Shown here: positions 22,044-35,154 of the stretch, one piece after another
Layout: each line of letters opens with the position of its first letter
How positions within the stretch are numbered: position 1 is the first letter of the stretch
Assembly (NCBI GenBank): GCA_954871525.1
Contig: OX940866.1
Location: 10,687,001 to 10,751,000 of the forward strand
From: Parietaria judaica
Taxonomy: Eukaryota; Streptophyta; Magnoliopsida; Rosales; Urticaceae
Length of the DNA: 64,000 bases
Direction of reading: 5' to 3'
Notes under the pieces: generated by a model
The model's input: the letters and a program-made list of their open reading frames with translations, nothing else
Told to the model about the DNA's origin: nothing
The model's database searches: none
Translations under genes and position numbers: made by a program

Positions 22044-25000
22044 CTAGTTGGAGGGCAATGTCAACCCGGCAACCGAGCGACAAAACTCAAACTTCCCTCT
22101 CGGCAAAACCTTTGTCAACATATCGGAACCATTGTCATCGGTGTGAATCTTCTCGAGCTCCATCAACTTAGAATCCAATGCGTCACGGATCCAATGATAA
22201 CGAACATCAATGTGCTTCGACCTTGAGTGAAACGAGGAGTTCTTCGCTAAATGAATGGCGCTTTGATTATCACAAAACAAGACATATTTTTCTTGTTTGA
22301 CCCCAAGCTCCATTGTAAATTTCCTCAACCACAACAAATCTTTCGCCGCTTCAACGGCGGCAATGAACTCGGCCTCGGTAGTAGAGAGTGCAACACACTT
22401 TTGCAACTTCGATTGCCATGCCACGGCTCCCCCGGCAAAAGTCACCATATGCCCCGAAGTAGATTTTCGATCATCCAAGCTTCCGGCTAGATCCGAATCC
22501 GTATAACCAACTAACGTAGGCTTCTCGCATCCCAAAGCTAGTCTCAAATTCGAAGTCCCCCGGAGATATCTCATAACCCACTTCACGGCCTCCCAATGAT
22601 GTCTTCCCGGATTTGAGAGATAACGACTCACCATTCCCACGGCGTGGGCAATATCCGGCCTCGTACAAACCATGGCGTACATCAAACTACCAACCGCCGA
22701 CGAGTATGGAACGTTCTTCATACTTGACTTTTCACCATCGGTAGATGGACATTGTTGGTGGCTAAGCTTGAAATGAGAAGCAAGCGGAATGCTCACCGCT
22801 TTTGCTTCATCCATCTTGAAACGCCGAAGAACTTTCTCGATGTATGATTCTTGAGACAAGTACAACTTCCTCGCCTCTCGATGACGAAACATCTCAATTC
22901 CAAGGATCTTTTTCGCTTGTCCCAAATCCTTCATCGCAAAAGACTCACTCAAAGTCTTCTTCAACTCTTCAATCCGAGCAATGTTCTTTCCGACAATAAG
23001 CATATCGTCAACATAGAGCAAAAGGATAATGAAATCACCATCGGAGAAATTGCGCACAAACACACAATGATCGGCATTTGTCATCTTGTAGCCATGTTTA
23101 ACCATCACCGAGTTAAACTTTTTGTACCATTGTCGTGGTGCTTGTTTCAAACCGTAAAGACTCTTTACCAATTTGCAAACATAGTCTTCTTTACCATTTT
23201 CTCGAAAACCCTCCGGTTGCTCCATGTAAATCTCTTCATGTAAATCACCGTGAAGAAAAGCCGTCTTCACGTCCATTTGCTCAACTTCCAAATCAAGGCT
23301 AGCGGCTAGCCCAAGAACTACCCGAATGGATTGCATCTTCACCACGGGAGCAAAAATCTCGCTAAAGTCAATGCCTTTTCTTTGACTAAAGCCCTTTACC
23401 ACCAAGCGAGCCTTGAACCGTTTTTGCAAAGTGCTTTCGTCTTGCTTCACACGATAAATCCATCGATTCTTTAACACCTTTTTACCCTTTGGTAACTTCA
23501 CCAATTCAAAAGTGTTATTCTCACGAAGCGATTGCATCTCATCTTCCATGGCATCCATCCACTCCTTTTTGTTTTCGTCATCCAAAGCTTCTTCAAAGCT
23601 TTCGGGTTCTCCGTCATCGGTGAGAAAGACATATTCGTTCGAGGGGTATCGAACGGAAGGATGTCTAACACGAGTGGACCGCCTCAACTCATTAGAAGGT
23701 TGCTCACTTTCATCTTCATGGCTAACCTCATTTTCAACATCAACAAAATCATTAGGATTTAAATGATTAACATGTAAATCCATACCTTGATTTTCAATTT
23801 GCACATCTTCGACAACGGTCGGGGTGGGAGCAAGATTAGTTGGTTCCGCATCAACTAATTCGTCGTCTTCAAAGGTTGGAACTTCTTTCTCAACTTTGTC
23901 GATATCTTCAATGGTGTAATCTTCCATGAATACAACATCACGACTACGAACAAGCTTTCTTGAAACCGGATCAAAGAAACGATATCCAAACTCATCGAGC
24001 CCATAACCAACGAATATACATTTCTTGGTCTTGTCATCCAACTTCGACCTCTCATCCTTCGGAACGTGCACATATGCCATGCACCCAAACACTCGAAGAT
24101 GGTCGTACGTGACATCTTTACCACTCCAAACACGGCTCGGAACATCAAACTTCAAAGGCACACAAGGTGTGAGATTTAGCACATGTACAATCGTACTCAA
24201 TGCTTCGCCCCAAAAATACTTCGGCAACTTTGATTGAGAAAGCAAGCATCTCATTCTTTCAACCAAAGTTCTATTAATTCTTTCGGCCAACCCATTCAAT
24301 TGCGGTGTCTTCGGAGGAGACTTTTGGTGACGTATACCTTGCTCTCGGCAATATTCATCGAAAGGACCGATGTATTCTCCCCCGTTATCCGTTCGGACGC
24401 ACTTGAGCTTTTTCCCCGTTTCTCGTTCAACCGACGCTTGAAACGACTTGAAGGTATCTAACACTTGATCTTTTGTCTTCAAGGTGTAAGCCCAAACTTT
24501 CCGAGAGTAATCGTCGATAAAAGTCACAAAGTAATAAGCACCGCCAAGGGACCGTGTCTTCATCGGCCCACAAACATCGGAATGTACCAAGTCTAACACT
24601 TGTGACTTTCTCTTTGGTTCAAAAGACCGAAACGATACGCGCCTTTGCTTTCCCGCCAAACAATGCGAGCATCTCTTCAACTTTGCGTTGGAAACTCCAA
24701 ATAGTGCATTCTTCTTCACCAAGATTCTCAAACCTTTCTCACTCATGTGACCCAAACGTTTGTGCCATAGTTCGGAAGAACTTTCATCCTCGCAAGTGTT
24801 GACGTAGCATTTAGAACTCCCAAATTGCGCGACATACAAATTTGAGCGTCTTTTTCCTCTTGCAATCACCATTGAGCCTTTCTTTAGCTTCCATTCATTT
24901 TCCACGAAAGAGTTGCCATAACCTTCATCATCCAATTTTGAAACCGACAAGAGATTGAACCGAAGGTCCGGAACATGCTTCACATCTTTGAGAACTAGAG

Positions 25001-26060
25001 AAGTGCCATTACTAGTTTCAACACATACATCTCCAATTCCAATAACTTTTGAGTATCCCTTATTACCCATGCCAACAATACCAAAATCACCGGCCTTATA
25101 AGTGGAGTAAATATCGCGTCGTGAAGTCCCGTGCGAAGAAGCACCACTATCAACCACCCAACTCGTCTCATCGCGAGATAAATTGACACTTTCTTCATAA
25201 TCATCACAAACGACAAAGAAATCATCAACAATAGCAACATTTTCATTATTGTTACCTTCTTTCTTGACATCGTTGTTGTTGTGGTTGATCTTCTTTCCCT
25301 TGCCTTCATTTCTCAACTTTCGGCAATACTTTCTGATGTGGCCTTTCAAGCCACAATGATGGCACTCAACATTAGCCCATCTATTTGAACCTCCACGCGA
25401 CGCTCCTCGTGATGCACCACGGTTATTTGAACCCCGTGCATGATTTCTCCCCCTCGACTCGGTAACCAATACCTCGGAATGTGAAGAGGAGCCTTGAGAC
25501 TTTCTTCTCATATCTTCATTCAAAATGCTACTCTTAGCCAAATCCATCGACATAATACCATCCGGAGCGGAATTAGACAACGACATCCTAAACGTCTCCC
25601 ACGAGTTCGGCAAAGTACCAAGAAGCCACAAACCTTGAATCTCATCATCCAATCTAAGATTCATCGTCGCCATTTGGTTCATAATTCCTTGGAAGTTATT
25701 CAAGTGATCGGTTATTGGCGTACCGTCATGATACTTCAAGGCTATCATTTGCTTGAGCAAGAACATCTTGTTATTCCCGGTCTTCCGTGCATAAAGCTCC
25801 TCAAGCTTCCTCCAAAGGATGTTAGCACGAGTTTCACTAACCACATGGTTCCGAACATTGTCCTCCACCCATTGTCGAATGTACCCACAAACTTGTCGAT
25901 GCAACAAATTCCATTCTTCATCACTTTTTTCTTCGGGTTTCTCGGTAGAGAAAACCGGCAAGTGGAAATTCTTGACAAAGAGCAAGTCTTCCATTTTTCC
26001 TTTCCAAACATTGTAATTGGAACCGTTCAAACTCTCCATTCGTGACGTGTTCGCCTCCAT
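22044..26060 (-). CDS. gag-pol: Copia gag-pol polyprotein, 1338 aa, intact
   Basis: A single frame begins [15 protein letters not shown], 37 bp after the 5' LTR. The order is gag UBN2 domain (about 1-200), RG-rich linker, CCHC knuckle [14 protein letters not shown] (about 234-247), aspartic protease [13 protein letters not shown] (about 302), and pre-integrase [13 protein letters not shown]. The integrase has [18 protein letters not shown] and NGLAERINR (the D-D-E triad). RT has [12 protein letters not shown], and RNase H has [19 protein letters not shown] and STTEAEFIA. All catalytic motifs are present and no stop or frameshift is seen. The length is normal for a TNT1-94-like polyprotein. 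It makes the capsid and enzymes for reverse transcription and integration. Confidence 0.96.
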   Translation of the reverse strand: MEANTSRMESLNGSNYNVWKGKMEDLLFVKNFHLPVFSTEKPEEKSDEEWNLLHRQVCGYIRQWVEDNVRNHVVSETRANILWRKLEELYARKTGNNKMFLLKQMIALKYHDGTPITDHLNNFQGIMNQMATMNLRLDDEIQGLWLLGTLPNSWETFRMSLSNSAPDGIMSMDLAKSSILNEDMRRKSQGSSSHSEVLVTESRGRNHARGSNNRGASRGASRGGSNRWANVECHHCGLKGHIRKYCRKLRNEGKGKKINHNNNDVKKEGNNNENVAIVDDFFVVCDDYEESVNLSRDETSWVVDSGASSHGTSRRDIYSTYKAGDFGIVGMGNKGYSKVIGIGDVCVETSNGTSLVLKDVKHVPDLRFNLLSVSKLDDEGYGNSFVENEWKLKKGSMVIARGKRRSNLYVAQFGSSKCYVNTCEDESSSELWHKRLGHMSEKGLRILVKKNALFGVSNAKLKRCSHCLAGKQRRVSFRSFEPKRKSQVLDLVHSDVCGPMKTRSLGGAYYFVTFIDDYSRKVWAYTLKTKDQVLDTFKSFQASVERETGKKLKCVRTDNGGEYIGPFDEYCREQGIRHQKSPPKTPQLNGLAERINRTLVERMRCLLSQSKLPKYFWGEALSTIVHVLNLTPCVPLKFDVPSRVWSGKDVTYDHLRVFGCMAYVHVPKDERSKLDDKTKKCIFVGYGLDEFGYRFFDPVSRKLVRSRDVVFMEDYTIEDIDKVEKEVPTFEDDELVDAEPTNLAPTPTVVEDVQIENQGMDLHVNHLNPNDFVDVENEVSHEDESEQPSNELRRSTRVRHPSVRYPSNEYVFLTDDGEPESFEEALDDENKKEWMDAMEDEMQSLRENNTFELVKLPKGKKVLKNRWIYRVKQDESTLQKRFKARLVVKGFSQRKGIDFSEIFAPVVKMQSIRVVLGLAASLDLEVEQMDVKTAFLHGDLHEEIYMEQPEGFRENGKEDYVCKLVKSLYGLKQAPRQWYKKFNSVMVKHGYKMTNADHCVFVRNFSDGDFIILLLYVDDMLIVGKNIARIEELKKTLSESFAMKDLGQAKKILGIEMFRHREARKLYLSQESYIEKVLRRFKMDEAKAVSIPLASHFKLSHQQCPSTDGEKSSMKNVPYSSAVGSLMYAMVCTRPDIAHAVGMVSRYLSNPGRHHWEAVKWVMRYLRGTSNLRLALGCEKPTLVGYTDSDLAGSLDDRKSTSGHMVTFAGGAVAWQSKLQKCVALSTTEAEFIAAVEAAKDLLWLRKFTMELGVKQEKYVLFCDNQSAIHLAKNSSFHSRSKHIDVRYHWIRDALDSKLMELEKIHTDDNGSDMLTKVLPRGKFEFCRSVAGLTLPSN

Positions 26061-26082
26061 AGTCGCACAAAATCAAACCACG

Positions 26083-26094
26083 GCTCTGATACCA
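26083..26094 (-). other. Primer binding site of the intact Copia
   Basis: The minus strand reads TGGTATCAGAGC, a perfect initiator tRNA-Met site, 3 bp from the 5' LTR. Confidence 0.92.
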
Positions 26095-26097
26095 CTT

Positions 26098-26751
26098 TGT
26101 TGGGAGAAAGCGCAACGCAACGGAATCTCAATGTCTCCCAATAGCCGCTGAAATATGAAGGCGATAATAATCGAAACACAACCACGAACACGAGACAATT
26201 TTAGCGTGGAAAAACCCCCAAAACGGAGTAAAAAACCACGGGACCCGTAGGCCGCTTAAAATCCACTATAATCAAGAGTGAGGTACAAACTAAGTCTTCC
26301 CTAGATAAAACTAGAGGCATACATCATCATCATCAAGATCGAACACCAATCTCGGATTACAACAAACAAGCAAGAGAAGAATTTGTGAAAAACGTTCCCA
26401 CAAAACAGCCTCTGGTTTCCACTCTTCAGACCGACCTAGAAATCTCAAAACCACATCTCCACCGTTCAGAACGTACCTCTATGTCTTAGGAACGTTCTGT
26501 CCAAAAATCACGACGATCCAACGGTGAACGAGTGCGCAATGACGATTTTCCTGAGGGTCGACGAAACTGGGCGGAAACCGCGAATTTGCTCTCTTTCTCT
26601 CTTTCTCTTGTTTACTCTCACTCCTTCACTCTTGTATTTCTTCATCTCATCTAAGTCATTTATGACCTAGGCTTCATGGGCCGGGTACATGAATCAATGG
26701 GGCAAAAATAACCCACATTGTTGGGCCTCCAAATAGGAGGGATACCCAACA
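26098..26751 (-). repeat. 5' LTR of the intact Copia
   Basis: 654 bp, differing from the other LTR by T/C, A/G and C/A at three places. Confidence 0.95.
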
Positions 26752-26756
26752 GCCAT

Positions 26757-29562
26757 CTCCACCGAACCCGCAGCCACAAAGCCTTCCTGTCTTAACCCCT
26801 AACCGAGTGCTAAGTCCAACCCTGCCCCCTTGGCCAGCCGAGTCTCTGCTCATTGCCTCCGAAAACTGTCTTATTTAGCATCGTAGCTGTTTGAGAAAAG
26901 TTCTCAGTAGCATAGTGTAACTTCGTCTCTCGAATTTTAATTTTCTCTCCAAAATCTTCAAGAGTTTTTTTTTTTTTTGTATATGCTGATTTTTTTTTAC
27001 CTGCAAAAACACATTCGAACTATTGCAGGCTCACCAATAAACTATTGACTCTGCAAACTAACAAAATTATCAGGGAGTCAAAACTAAGGAGTTTCAGATG
27101 TTCGAATCAATTCTCTTACCAAGGTATCCTTCCGAGCCTATTTTGGTGGTTATAATGAACATCAATTTTGGTGGTTATGATTAAATATTCGTAAAACTCA
27201 AACATATTGTACATCCTCTTACTCAAAGCTGAATACATCCTTTTGTGGTTGTAATATAAATATAGACTTCAAACACACATATAAAGTGGATATTGAGTAT
27301 AAGTGCATATAGATTAATTATAAAACTGTTAGATCTGTGTTTAGAGTTTTCTAGTTTGATTAATAATTTTGAATTTGTGTTTGTTTTTAAAGTTTCAATC
27401 ATTGTTCCTCATAAAGATTGGGATGTGGGTGATTTTAGAAATGCTCGGATGCTCTATGTTCAATGCTCTATCTTCTGTTTTCAGGAATGAGAGAGAGATC
27501 AATTTTCAATCTTTCGTTTTGCATGCGCAGACTTCTCTAACTTTGTAAGGAATGTAATTCTATTCAAGGTTCCCTCTGTTTTTCATTTTTAATACTTCTC
27601 ACGGTGTTCAAAGTATTTTTTTCATCAACTCTATATCGTTTCTCCAGTGAGAGTTATTTTCTGAAATGTTATAGGCTATGTTATTGGGCATTTCTTCCTT
27701 TATGGGTTGATCATGGATAATTTACACAAGTTTTGAATTTAATTCATACTTATTGATCCTTAGATGTTTGCAGCGATTTTCTTCGCCAATAGATTGGGTA
27801 CTTTGTATATATTTGAATATAGATACTGCAAACTATCTACGTTCATCTTTTAATAGAGATATATCTGCTATATATCTTTATGCTAAAGACGTAAGGTTTA
27901 AGACTAATTACTATTTTTTTGTTAGATTTTCAATAGAATGATTTTATTTTTATGTAACCAATTTTAAGTTGATATTAATTTCTATTGATCGGGTTTCATT
28001 CTTATTTTTTTTATAAATAATTTTTGGTTCATTTTTCAGCAGTGTTCTTTGCTACTCCAGTGAGAATCCCATTAATATTTTAATATATATACATATATAT
28101 ATACACATTACAAAAATATATCCTTAAGTAGTTTAATTGTAATTAATCATGTTTCATGTTTCATGTTTCATCTCACAATTTAATGATTTAACAATTTAAT
28201 CATTAATTTTTTTTTTGCCATGTCTGCATTTTTTTGTTGACTCCAGGACTTTGTTTAGTATTTTTCTAACGATTTGTGTTTTTCATTTTTGGGAAGTGTT
28301 TGTGTTTTCATTTTTGGAAAGTGTTTTTTTTTTTTTTACCTTCAAAGACAAACGCATCACTAAAATATTCAGTCACAACCTTTCCTAAGTAAAGTTACCA
28401 TTTAAAATGTGTACTGAAGAAATCATCGGACGACGCTGTTTATCGCAATTCCACAACCTTTAAACTTCAGGGCCAATTTTTTTCTTTATCTTTCTCTTTT
28501 ATGCAAGTTATTTGAGTTTCACATGTTTTGGGAACCTTGTAGGTTTTCATAAATGAACATCTTTACAAGTGAACTTATCTCCGCCAAATCTTTTGCAACG
28601 TGTAGCATCAAAAGGTACTTTTCTGTCATCATTTTCTTTGATTTATATTTATAGAAATACTGAATGTTCTGTTTGGTGCAAAGTGTCATAGATCATATTG
28701 CTTAGTATGGTATTTGAAGTATCTGGTAAGTTATTTTTAATTTTCATTAAGCCACTGGTGATCCCCATTATACATGTTCTGCCTGTTTTTTTGAATTCAA
28801 TCTTCAGAAATTTTCTTTATTTATTCTTGATCTACATATTTACTCTCCTGCTTTTTTCCATTGATTCCTTCGTAGTAAGTTATCTCATCTCAAAACATTC
28901 TCTCAATTCTCTTTGGCCGCATGACTCCAGATTTTCTTTAATATCCAGCGATAGTGCAACTCCTTAGAAGCGTCAAACCTCCCGATTCTCTATTTTCAAC
29001 ACCGAAGAGTGTTCTCCACCGACGATAAAGGCCAACACACGTGACTCCTCGGATTCCATCGACACGGTGAGCTGTGAAGGTTTGGTTTTGGTTCCTTTTC
29101 TTATTCTAAGTGTTAAGAATGCATGCAACTTTTTTATTTTTTTGACTTTTTTAGTCTGATTTGAAAAAAGTTTGAAGAATATATGAAACCGACACCGACA
29201 GTTACCAAGAATCCTTCATTTCCTCCGAAAATATCATTACAAAAAAAACACAGAAGGTATTGTCTCTCTATTCATCGTTTTCTTACGATGCAGCTGAATA
29301 ATAGGTTCTTTTATTTTGAACTATCTTTCGGTAGAGATTTGATATAATATTTTTTTTTATATTCAAATTTTGTTATGAAATTAGAATTTCAATTATAAAT
29401 CATCTCATTTATTGTTTTGTTGTCCGGTTAGATTTTTAATAGATTGGTTCATAGAAATAGAAAATAAGTATTTTCTTTGCTACATAATTTACAAATTATA
29501 GTATAAAACTCAGATATCTTAAGAAAAAAAACAAATTTTGCAATTCGATGAATACAACATAA

Positions 29563-29607
<45 letters not shown>

Positions 29608-30730
29608 CTTTTAAATGTTTTTTCTACGCAATCAGCATTTACTCTATTTTTTAGTTTTGGGTCTTAATTTCTTTTTGTTTTCTACAGATTTACTTAAACA
29701 TATTACTGTACAGTTTCTAATTTAAACAACTTTGAGGAGACATATGCTTCAATCTATATTGCCTCGACGAAAAATGATGAATTCTTTCATATGCTTTTGA
29801 AGTTTGAAAACGATGGATCGATAGGATAACAAGAACTGGCGGAAAACAAGTTTTTGGCATCATTTATAACGCTATGCTTCTGATATTAATGACATCTTAA
29901 GTTGTATTTAAATTATCATTTTATGATACATGCTGAAAATTTGTTGTAATTTTTACGCTACGAATTTCGTCTGGGGTTTTTCTTGCAAAAAACCATTCAG
30001 TTTTTCTCAATTCAGTATTAATTTCTCTTAGAAGATCAAAATTTAATTTGTATTTGTTTGTTAAAAATCATTTGAACATTGCAGGAAAGTATTGGTCTAA
30101 TGCTAGAGAAAAACAAATTCAATTAGTTCATGTGATAATACTTTTTTATCTTAACCTTTTTATATATGAAAATTAGAGATCATGAGTTTTATTGAATTGT
30201 GAAATTATGTCTATCTTTTTAATCGAAACAAGTTATGAAATGCTAAAATGAATCATTTATATCTTTACACTTTTATTTATTTGAAAACGCTAATGATAAA
30301 GAACTAATTATAACATTTGCTTCATCGATGTGTTAAACAAAAATAAATTTTATTGTGTAAATAATACTTATGGTGACATTTGAATTGTAATGAAAAATTC
30401 AATACTTGATAAATATTATCGTTCATTTATTTTTAGTTTTTATCATCTTCGTAACAAAATTATTTGCGTGCATCTTTACAGAAAGTTAAATATAGTCAAG
30501 TACCAATTAATATTTTTCATTATCGAAATTCATCTTTATTTTATTCTTTAAAAAATAATTAATTGAGAGAGAATAATCAGAGTAATCATTTATTTTAAAT
30601 TTTCAAAAAATATATGATCAAATTCAGTAAATAAAAATATACTTAAAATTTTGGTTAATTGATGTTGATGTATTGCTATCAATTACAATATACAATCAAA
30701 TTAATTATTTTAGTAAATAATTTTTACATC
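26757..30730. other. Helitron right part, no intact gene
   Basis: About 4 kb of AT-rich sequence with poly-T runs and a (TA)n at 29562-29602. The GC-richer patches at 26757-26860 and 28900-29090 look like exons in composition. No frame over 90 aa is convincing. Confidence 0.5.
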
Positions 30731-30760
30731 ACCGCGCGAAGCGCGGTGTCGGTCCACTAG
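30731..30760 (+). other. Helitron 3' terminal hairpin and CTAG end
   Basis: ACCGCGC-GAA-GCGCGGT, then GTCGGTCCACTAG. The stem-loop is the termination signal of rolling-circle transposition. Confidence 0.88.
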
Positions 30761-32497
30761 TACTAATAATGTTATGCTAGGCCACTTGGGAGTTGGGATC
30801 ACTACAATAAATCGGTCCTATATCTCGACAATATGTTGATATATGCACGTTTCTTTTAAATATAAGTCGCTTCATTTTAAGTTATAATAATTGTCAGTTT
30901 AAGAAATATTTTTTTTACATAGTATATGGATGTATTTATTTTAACGTTGTTTGTAAAAATTTATACATTTAAGATTTATAAAAAGTGTAAGACAATAATA
31001 TTTTAGCTTAGTGCAGGGTAAATGAACGAAATTTTCATTTTGTGTCAAACCTTAAAAAAAAATGCCCATTTGTACTCTATAACTAGATTTCTCTCTAGCA
31101 TTAGATTCTTTATTGTATAGCGTAGCTAATTACCTGCTTACACGTATACATTTTTTTATAATTTATTTTGTCTATTCTAATTGAAGCGTCCGATTGCCGG
31201 ACACGAAACTACACGAAACGGTTACGACGCGATATAAATGAATTTTGGTCTACTATAAATGGATCTGGGTCTAAACGAACACGATTAAATAGCAGATAAA
31301 CATGGCACAAACACGCTAACACGATGAGACTCAAGTAGACACGATTGAGGAGCAAAAAGTTGCATTTGATGTATATTAGATGTTATTAAATGTTTTAATA
31401 CTTACTATATATACATTTATATTTATTATTTATTACTTACGTCGTACAATTAATGAACATAAAAAATTGTTAGTAAAATTTAAAATATTAGATAATATAA
31501 TCAAATAAATTAAATTATCAATTTAAAATACGTGAATTTGTTAAATGAGTTTAAATGGGTAGACACGATAAACACGGTATTTAAATTGGGCGGGCATGGG
31601 TCTCATCTTGTAACACGATTAATAAATGGAGTGTGTCTGGGTCTACATAATATAAGTAAAAAACGAGCAAGACCCGGCACGAGCACGACACAAAACCTTA
31701 TTTGTCACCCCTAATGTTTAGTCATTTTACTCAGAAACGGATTTATTTATAATTCTAAATTTTAGAAAACATTGTATGCAAATATGTTTAATTATTTTAC
31801 TTAAAAAACGAATTTAGAATGGGTTTTTTCTAATTCTGAATTCTAAAAAATATTTTTAGAACATTTGATGGTTATTTAAGTAATTTCTTATTTTTCTGTG
31901 TAGATATCCATGATTATCGATGTTATATATATAGTGTAGGGAAGTATGTTTTGGACCATTATTTAGAGTGAATTTCTCTGCTGGTTGTTCTGGTCAGTGT
32001 TTGTTCGTGAACTTGGGTCAAATTCAATTTGTAATTATTTGGATAATATTATCATTATTATGTATCACATTAATTGTGAAATTAAATGTTAATAAATTTG
32101 GGTGATAAGGGATTTTTAACTTTCCTTTTCACACTTACACACGTACATGGAAATATGCCTCGTGAAGATTATGATTTATGATCCCTTGAATCAAATTCGT
32201 TGAATATTGCTCGTGATTATGTATCTGTTGAAGAAGATTCAGCCAAATATTTCTATAAAGATGTACAAGAATACTAAAGGACGGGGGCGCATGAGCTATC
32301 GCATGTTCCCATGAAGCTGATCGCCTCCCCCCGACGCCGACTCTATTTGTTTTTAAAATTATTAGTTTGTATATATAGATTTAAAATCTATCTATATATA
32401 TATATATCTTTTCTCATTTCATAGATTCCTTTTGTTGCATATTTTTCAACTGTATACGATTTGGGTCAATTTGAATTTAACAATAAATATGAGATTA
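30761..32497. other. Region between Helitron and CACTA element
   Basis: No gene is seen. 31180-31715 is repetitive, built on ACGA/CACGA words (for example ACACGAAACTACACGAAACGG and GGCACGAGCACGACAC), and ends TTTGTCACCCCTAA. That resembles a hAT-type terminal sequence, but no matching left end is found. The rest is AT-rich. Confidence 0.4.
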
Positions 32498-32509
32498 TAC
32501 TACGGAAGA

Positions 32510-32825
32510 AAAAATCCGTCGTCGAAATTTAAAAAAATACACTTATGACGACGGAAATTTTTATATGTCGTACAAAATAATGATTCGCCGCGGCTAGTAC
32601 TCGTTCGCCGCGGCGAATTGTATTCCGACGACACATAAATTTCTGTCGTCGACTCATGTGTACTATTAAGCATGTTTCGCCGCGGCTAGAAAGAATACGC
32701 CGCGGCGAATTGTGATCCGACGACACAAATTTATCCGTCGTCGGAACAGCAAACGACAACGACACTAAAATGTGTCGTTGGAATAATTAGCCGCGGCGAT
32801 TATAAGTTCGCCGCGGCGAATTATC
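32510..32825 (+). repeat. Left subterminal repeat array of the CACTA element
   Basis: Six GCCGCGGC palindromes, mostly as TTCGCCGCGGC(G/T)A, alternate with CGACGACAC...GTCGTCG inverted pairs. In En/Spm such subterminal motifs bind the element's regulatory protein. Confidence 0.8.
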
Positions 32826-33059
32826 GTGTTTTAAGAGTTTCACATTTATACACGAACCCTAGCCGTCTGCACCTCTCTCTCTCTCTCTCTCGCTCTCGCC
32901 TCCGCCTGACCATTCTCGAACCCTAGCCGCCGTAGTTTGCCGTCGCACGCCGTCTCTCCTCTCGCCGTACTTTGCCGTCGCTTGCCGTCTCCCGCCGTGT
33001 TTTGCCGTCGCTCGCCGTCGCCCAAAGCATTAAGGTATGATTTTTTTCTTCGATTTAAT

Positions 33060-33440
33060 AGTGGAATTTAAAGTTTTGAGTTTGTGATTGATTTAGGAAT
33101 TAGATTTCTAGGGTTTTGATTTTGTGATTGATTTAGGAATTTAGTTCGAAAATTATATTTGAATTGTGATTAGTTTAGGGTTTGATATTGTGATTTTATT
33201 TAGGTTTTAGAATTGTGAATTAATTTTGTATTGAATTAGGATTTGGAATTTAAAGTTTTGAGTTTGTGATTGATTTAAGAATTAGATTTCTAGGGTTTTG
33301 ATTTTGTGATTGATTTAGGAATTTAGTTCGAAAATTATATTTGAATTGTGATTAGTTTAGGGTTTGATATTGTGATTTGATTTAGGTTTTGGAATTGTGA
33401 ATTGGAATTGTGAATTGGGGTTTCGAAAATTGTGATTAAT
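33060..33440 (+). repeat. Tandem duplication in the 5' UTR intron of gene A
   Basis: A block starting AATTTAAAGTTTTGAG at 33065 recurs at 33247 (period about 182 bp). It is almost identical through TTAGGGTTTGATATTGTG. Confidence 0.8.
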
Positions 33441-33504
33441 TTAGGTTTTGATTGGAATTGGAATTGTGAATATATGCTTCTTCTATTTATTTTTTTCAGA
33501 TACA

Positions 33505-34806
33505 ATGACCCCGAAATTGAGACGGAAAGTAACGGCGAAACGGGGCAAGCATTGGCGCGGCCCGGAAGACGAGGTCGAAGAAACGGTCCAAGAAACGGTC
33601 CCAGAGCCTCCACCGCCGCCACCGCCGGAGAATGCTTTTAAAACGACTGCGGCAGAGACCCGCTACAAGCAGATATGCACGCGGAAACTGTGCTCCGAGC
33701 GTGGGTTCACAGAATTGCCGCTCGTATCAAATGCGGTGAATGACCTCATCAACGCCAACTATCAACGAAGGGGTTGGCGGGAGTTCATGATCGAGCCTGT
33801 GAACGTGGCGTATCATAGCATTGTCCTCGAGTTCTACGCGGCCCTTCCCGACACAATCAAGGATGGGTTCGTCTGGGTTCGAAATGTGCGCGTCCCCGTC
33901 ACTTCGGAGACCATAAATGCGTACTTTGGCACTCCGAATCTGACCGTAGAGGAGGATCAACACAATCATTACCAAGGTCCGGGGATGGAATTGGACAAGG
34001 CCTTTTACGATGACATGGAGGCGGTCATTGCGCAACCCGGTGTGCAATGGCATTCAAGAGCTGGGGAGTCTCACCTTGAAAAGAGTCAGTTGTCTGTGAT
34101 CGGGAAAATTTGGATGTACTTTGTCGGTTACCATCTTTACCCGCATCTTCACTTCACGGAGCTTCAGTTCGATTTTCTGAAGCTTATCTACACCTGCGCA
34201 AAAGGGTTGAACATCGATGTCGGTCGAGAGATTCTCCACCTCATGAACAAGGTCATCTACACCACTGGGAAGAGCGCATTGGGATTCCCGTTCCTCATTT
34301 CCGGTCTTTGCATTATTGCCGGGGTATGTTTTATGCCGGTATTTGATTAATTTGTATGTTGTTATATTTTTTTATACTAACTTTGAATATTGAATTTGAT
34401 TGTTTAGGTCGAGATTAAACCTCTGGATCTCCAGTTTGCCAAAGGAGGTGACTTCGACGACGCTTGGATACGGACATTGCATCCATCGGTGATTCACGCA
34501 TCACGTAGACTCCAACATCTTGTGATTCAACCCGCCCAACCAGAGCCGGAGTATACGTATGACGACATTCCCATGAGGGCGTATATGGCTCATAGTCAGC
34601 GAGCGATGTACGAGTTCATGAGTTACGACCGCAGCTACCGGATGGCTCAAGATCCAAACTTCCAGCCACCAAATCCGTATCCAGCTCCGGTCTGGCCGGC
34701 GGGATATCCCGACTATTATCCCTTTCCCGGAGAGGCAGGCGGCTCCGGCAATGCACGCGGCGAAAACGAAGGTGGCGGTCAAGACGGGATGGACGAAGAT
34801 GTGTGA
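33505..34806 (+). CDS. CACTA gene A: Transposase_32-like protein, 405 aa, two exons
   Basis: Exons 33505-34323 and 34408-34806 join in phase (273 plus 132 codons and stop) across a GT-AG intron. An upstream intron (about 33035-33499) ends six bases before the ATG. The protein starts MTPKLRRKVTAKRGK (basic) and has a run of seven prolines near residue 40. Its central domain has IVLEFYAALPD, VWVRNVRVPVTSETINAYFG and SALGFPFLISGLC. This matches the pattern of the plant transposon protein family Transposase_32 (PF20167), of unknown function. The C-terminus is Pro/Tyr-rich, then Gly/Asp-rich. No lesion is seen. It stands alone between two repeat arrays. Confidence 0.72.
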
Positions 34807-35154
34807 ACAATTTTTAATTATCTTGTTATTTTGTTTATTTTTCTTTATTTTTGAACAATTTTTAATTATCTTGTTATTTTGTTTACGTTGTTGAAAAATT
34901 TACAGTTTAATTAGTATTTCTTGAAGTTGGTTTTTATAATTTACAATTTATAGTTTATTACTTTTTTAAAATTATGTTTGATTATTTTCCATATTTACTT
35001 AATTATTTAAATGTATTTCATTTTCGAAATAAAAATTCAAAAAAATAATTTAATTACTATGTTTATTTATTTACTTAAATACAGTAAAATACAATAATTA
35101 AAAATTTGAAATAATTTCTCCCACTAAAAATTCAAGGACACAAAAAGATGTCGT

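Larger units (their letters stand above)
21375..26751 (-). mobile_element. Young, apparently intact Copia element (TNT1-94-like)
   Basis: Two 654-bp LTRs (21375-22028, 26098-26751) with TGTTGGG...CCCAACA ends, TSD gccat (21370-21374 and 26752-26756), PBS, PPT and one uninterrupted gag-pol frame make this a complete element. The LTRs differ at only three sites by my reading (0.5 percent), so it inserted recently, after the Helitron. It is a candidate for autonomous activity. Confidence 0.96.
20624..30760 (+). mobile_element. Non-autonomous Helitron, interrupted by a Copia element
   Basis: The 5' end TCTATATATATAAAAGGG follows an A. The 3' end has a perfect 7-bp stem with a GAA loop (30731-30747), then 13 bases ending CTAG, followed by T. 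This is the Helitron signature: TC start, subterminal hairpin, CTRR end and insertion between A and T. Both termini resemble Arabidopsis ATREP-type elements. Without the 5.4-kb Copia insertion it is about 4.75 kb. No Rep or helicase frame is present, so it depends on an autonomous partner. Its body is AT-rich with CT-rich and exon-like patches that may be captured host fragments. Confidence 0.85.

Noticed and set aside
25494..26045. 183-aa plus-strand frame
   Set aside because: It lies antisense to the intact Copia gag and has no independent features.
30799..30820. CACTACAATAAATCGG as a CACTA terminus
   Set aside because: No subterminal repeats follow it and no partner end pairs with it; the array-bearing ends at 32498 and 44978 fit better.
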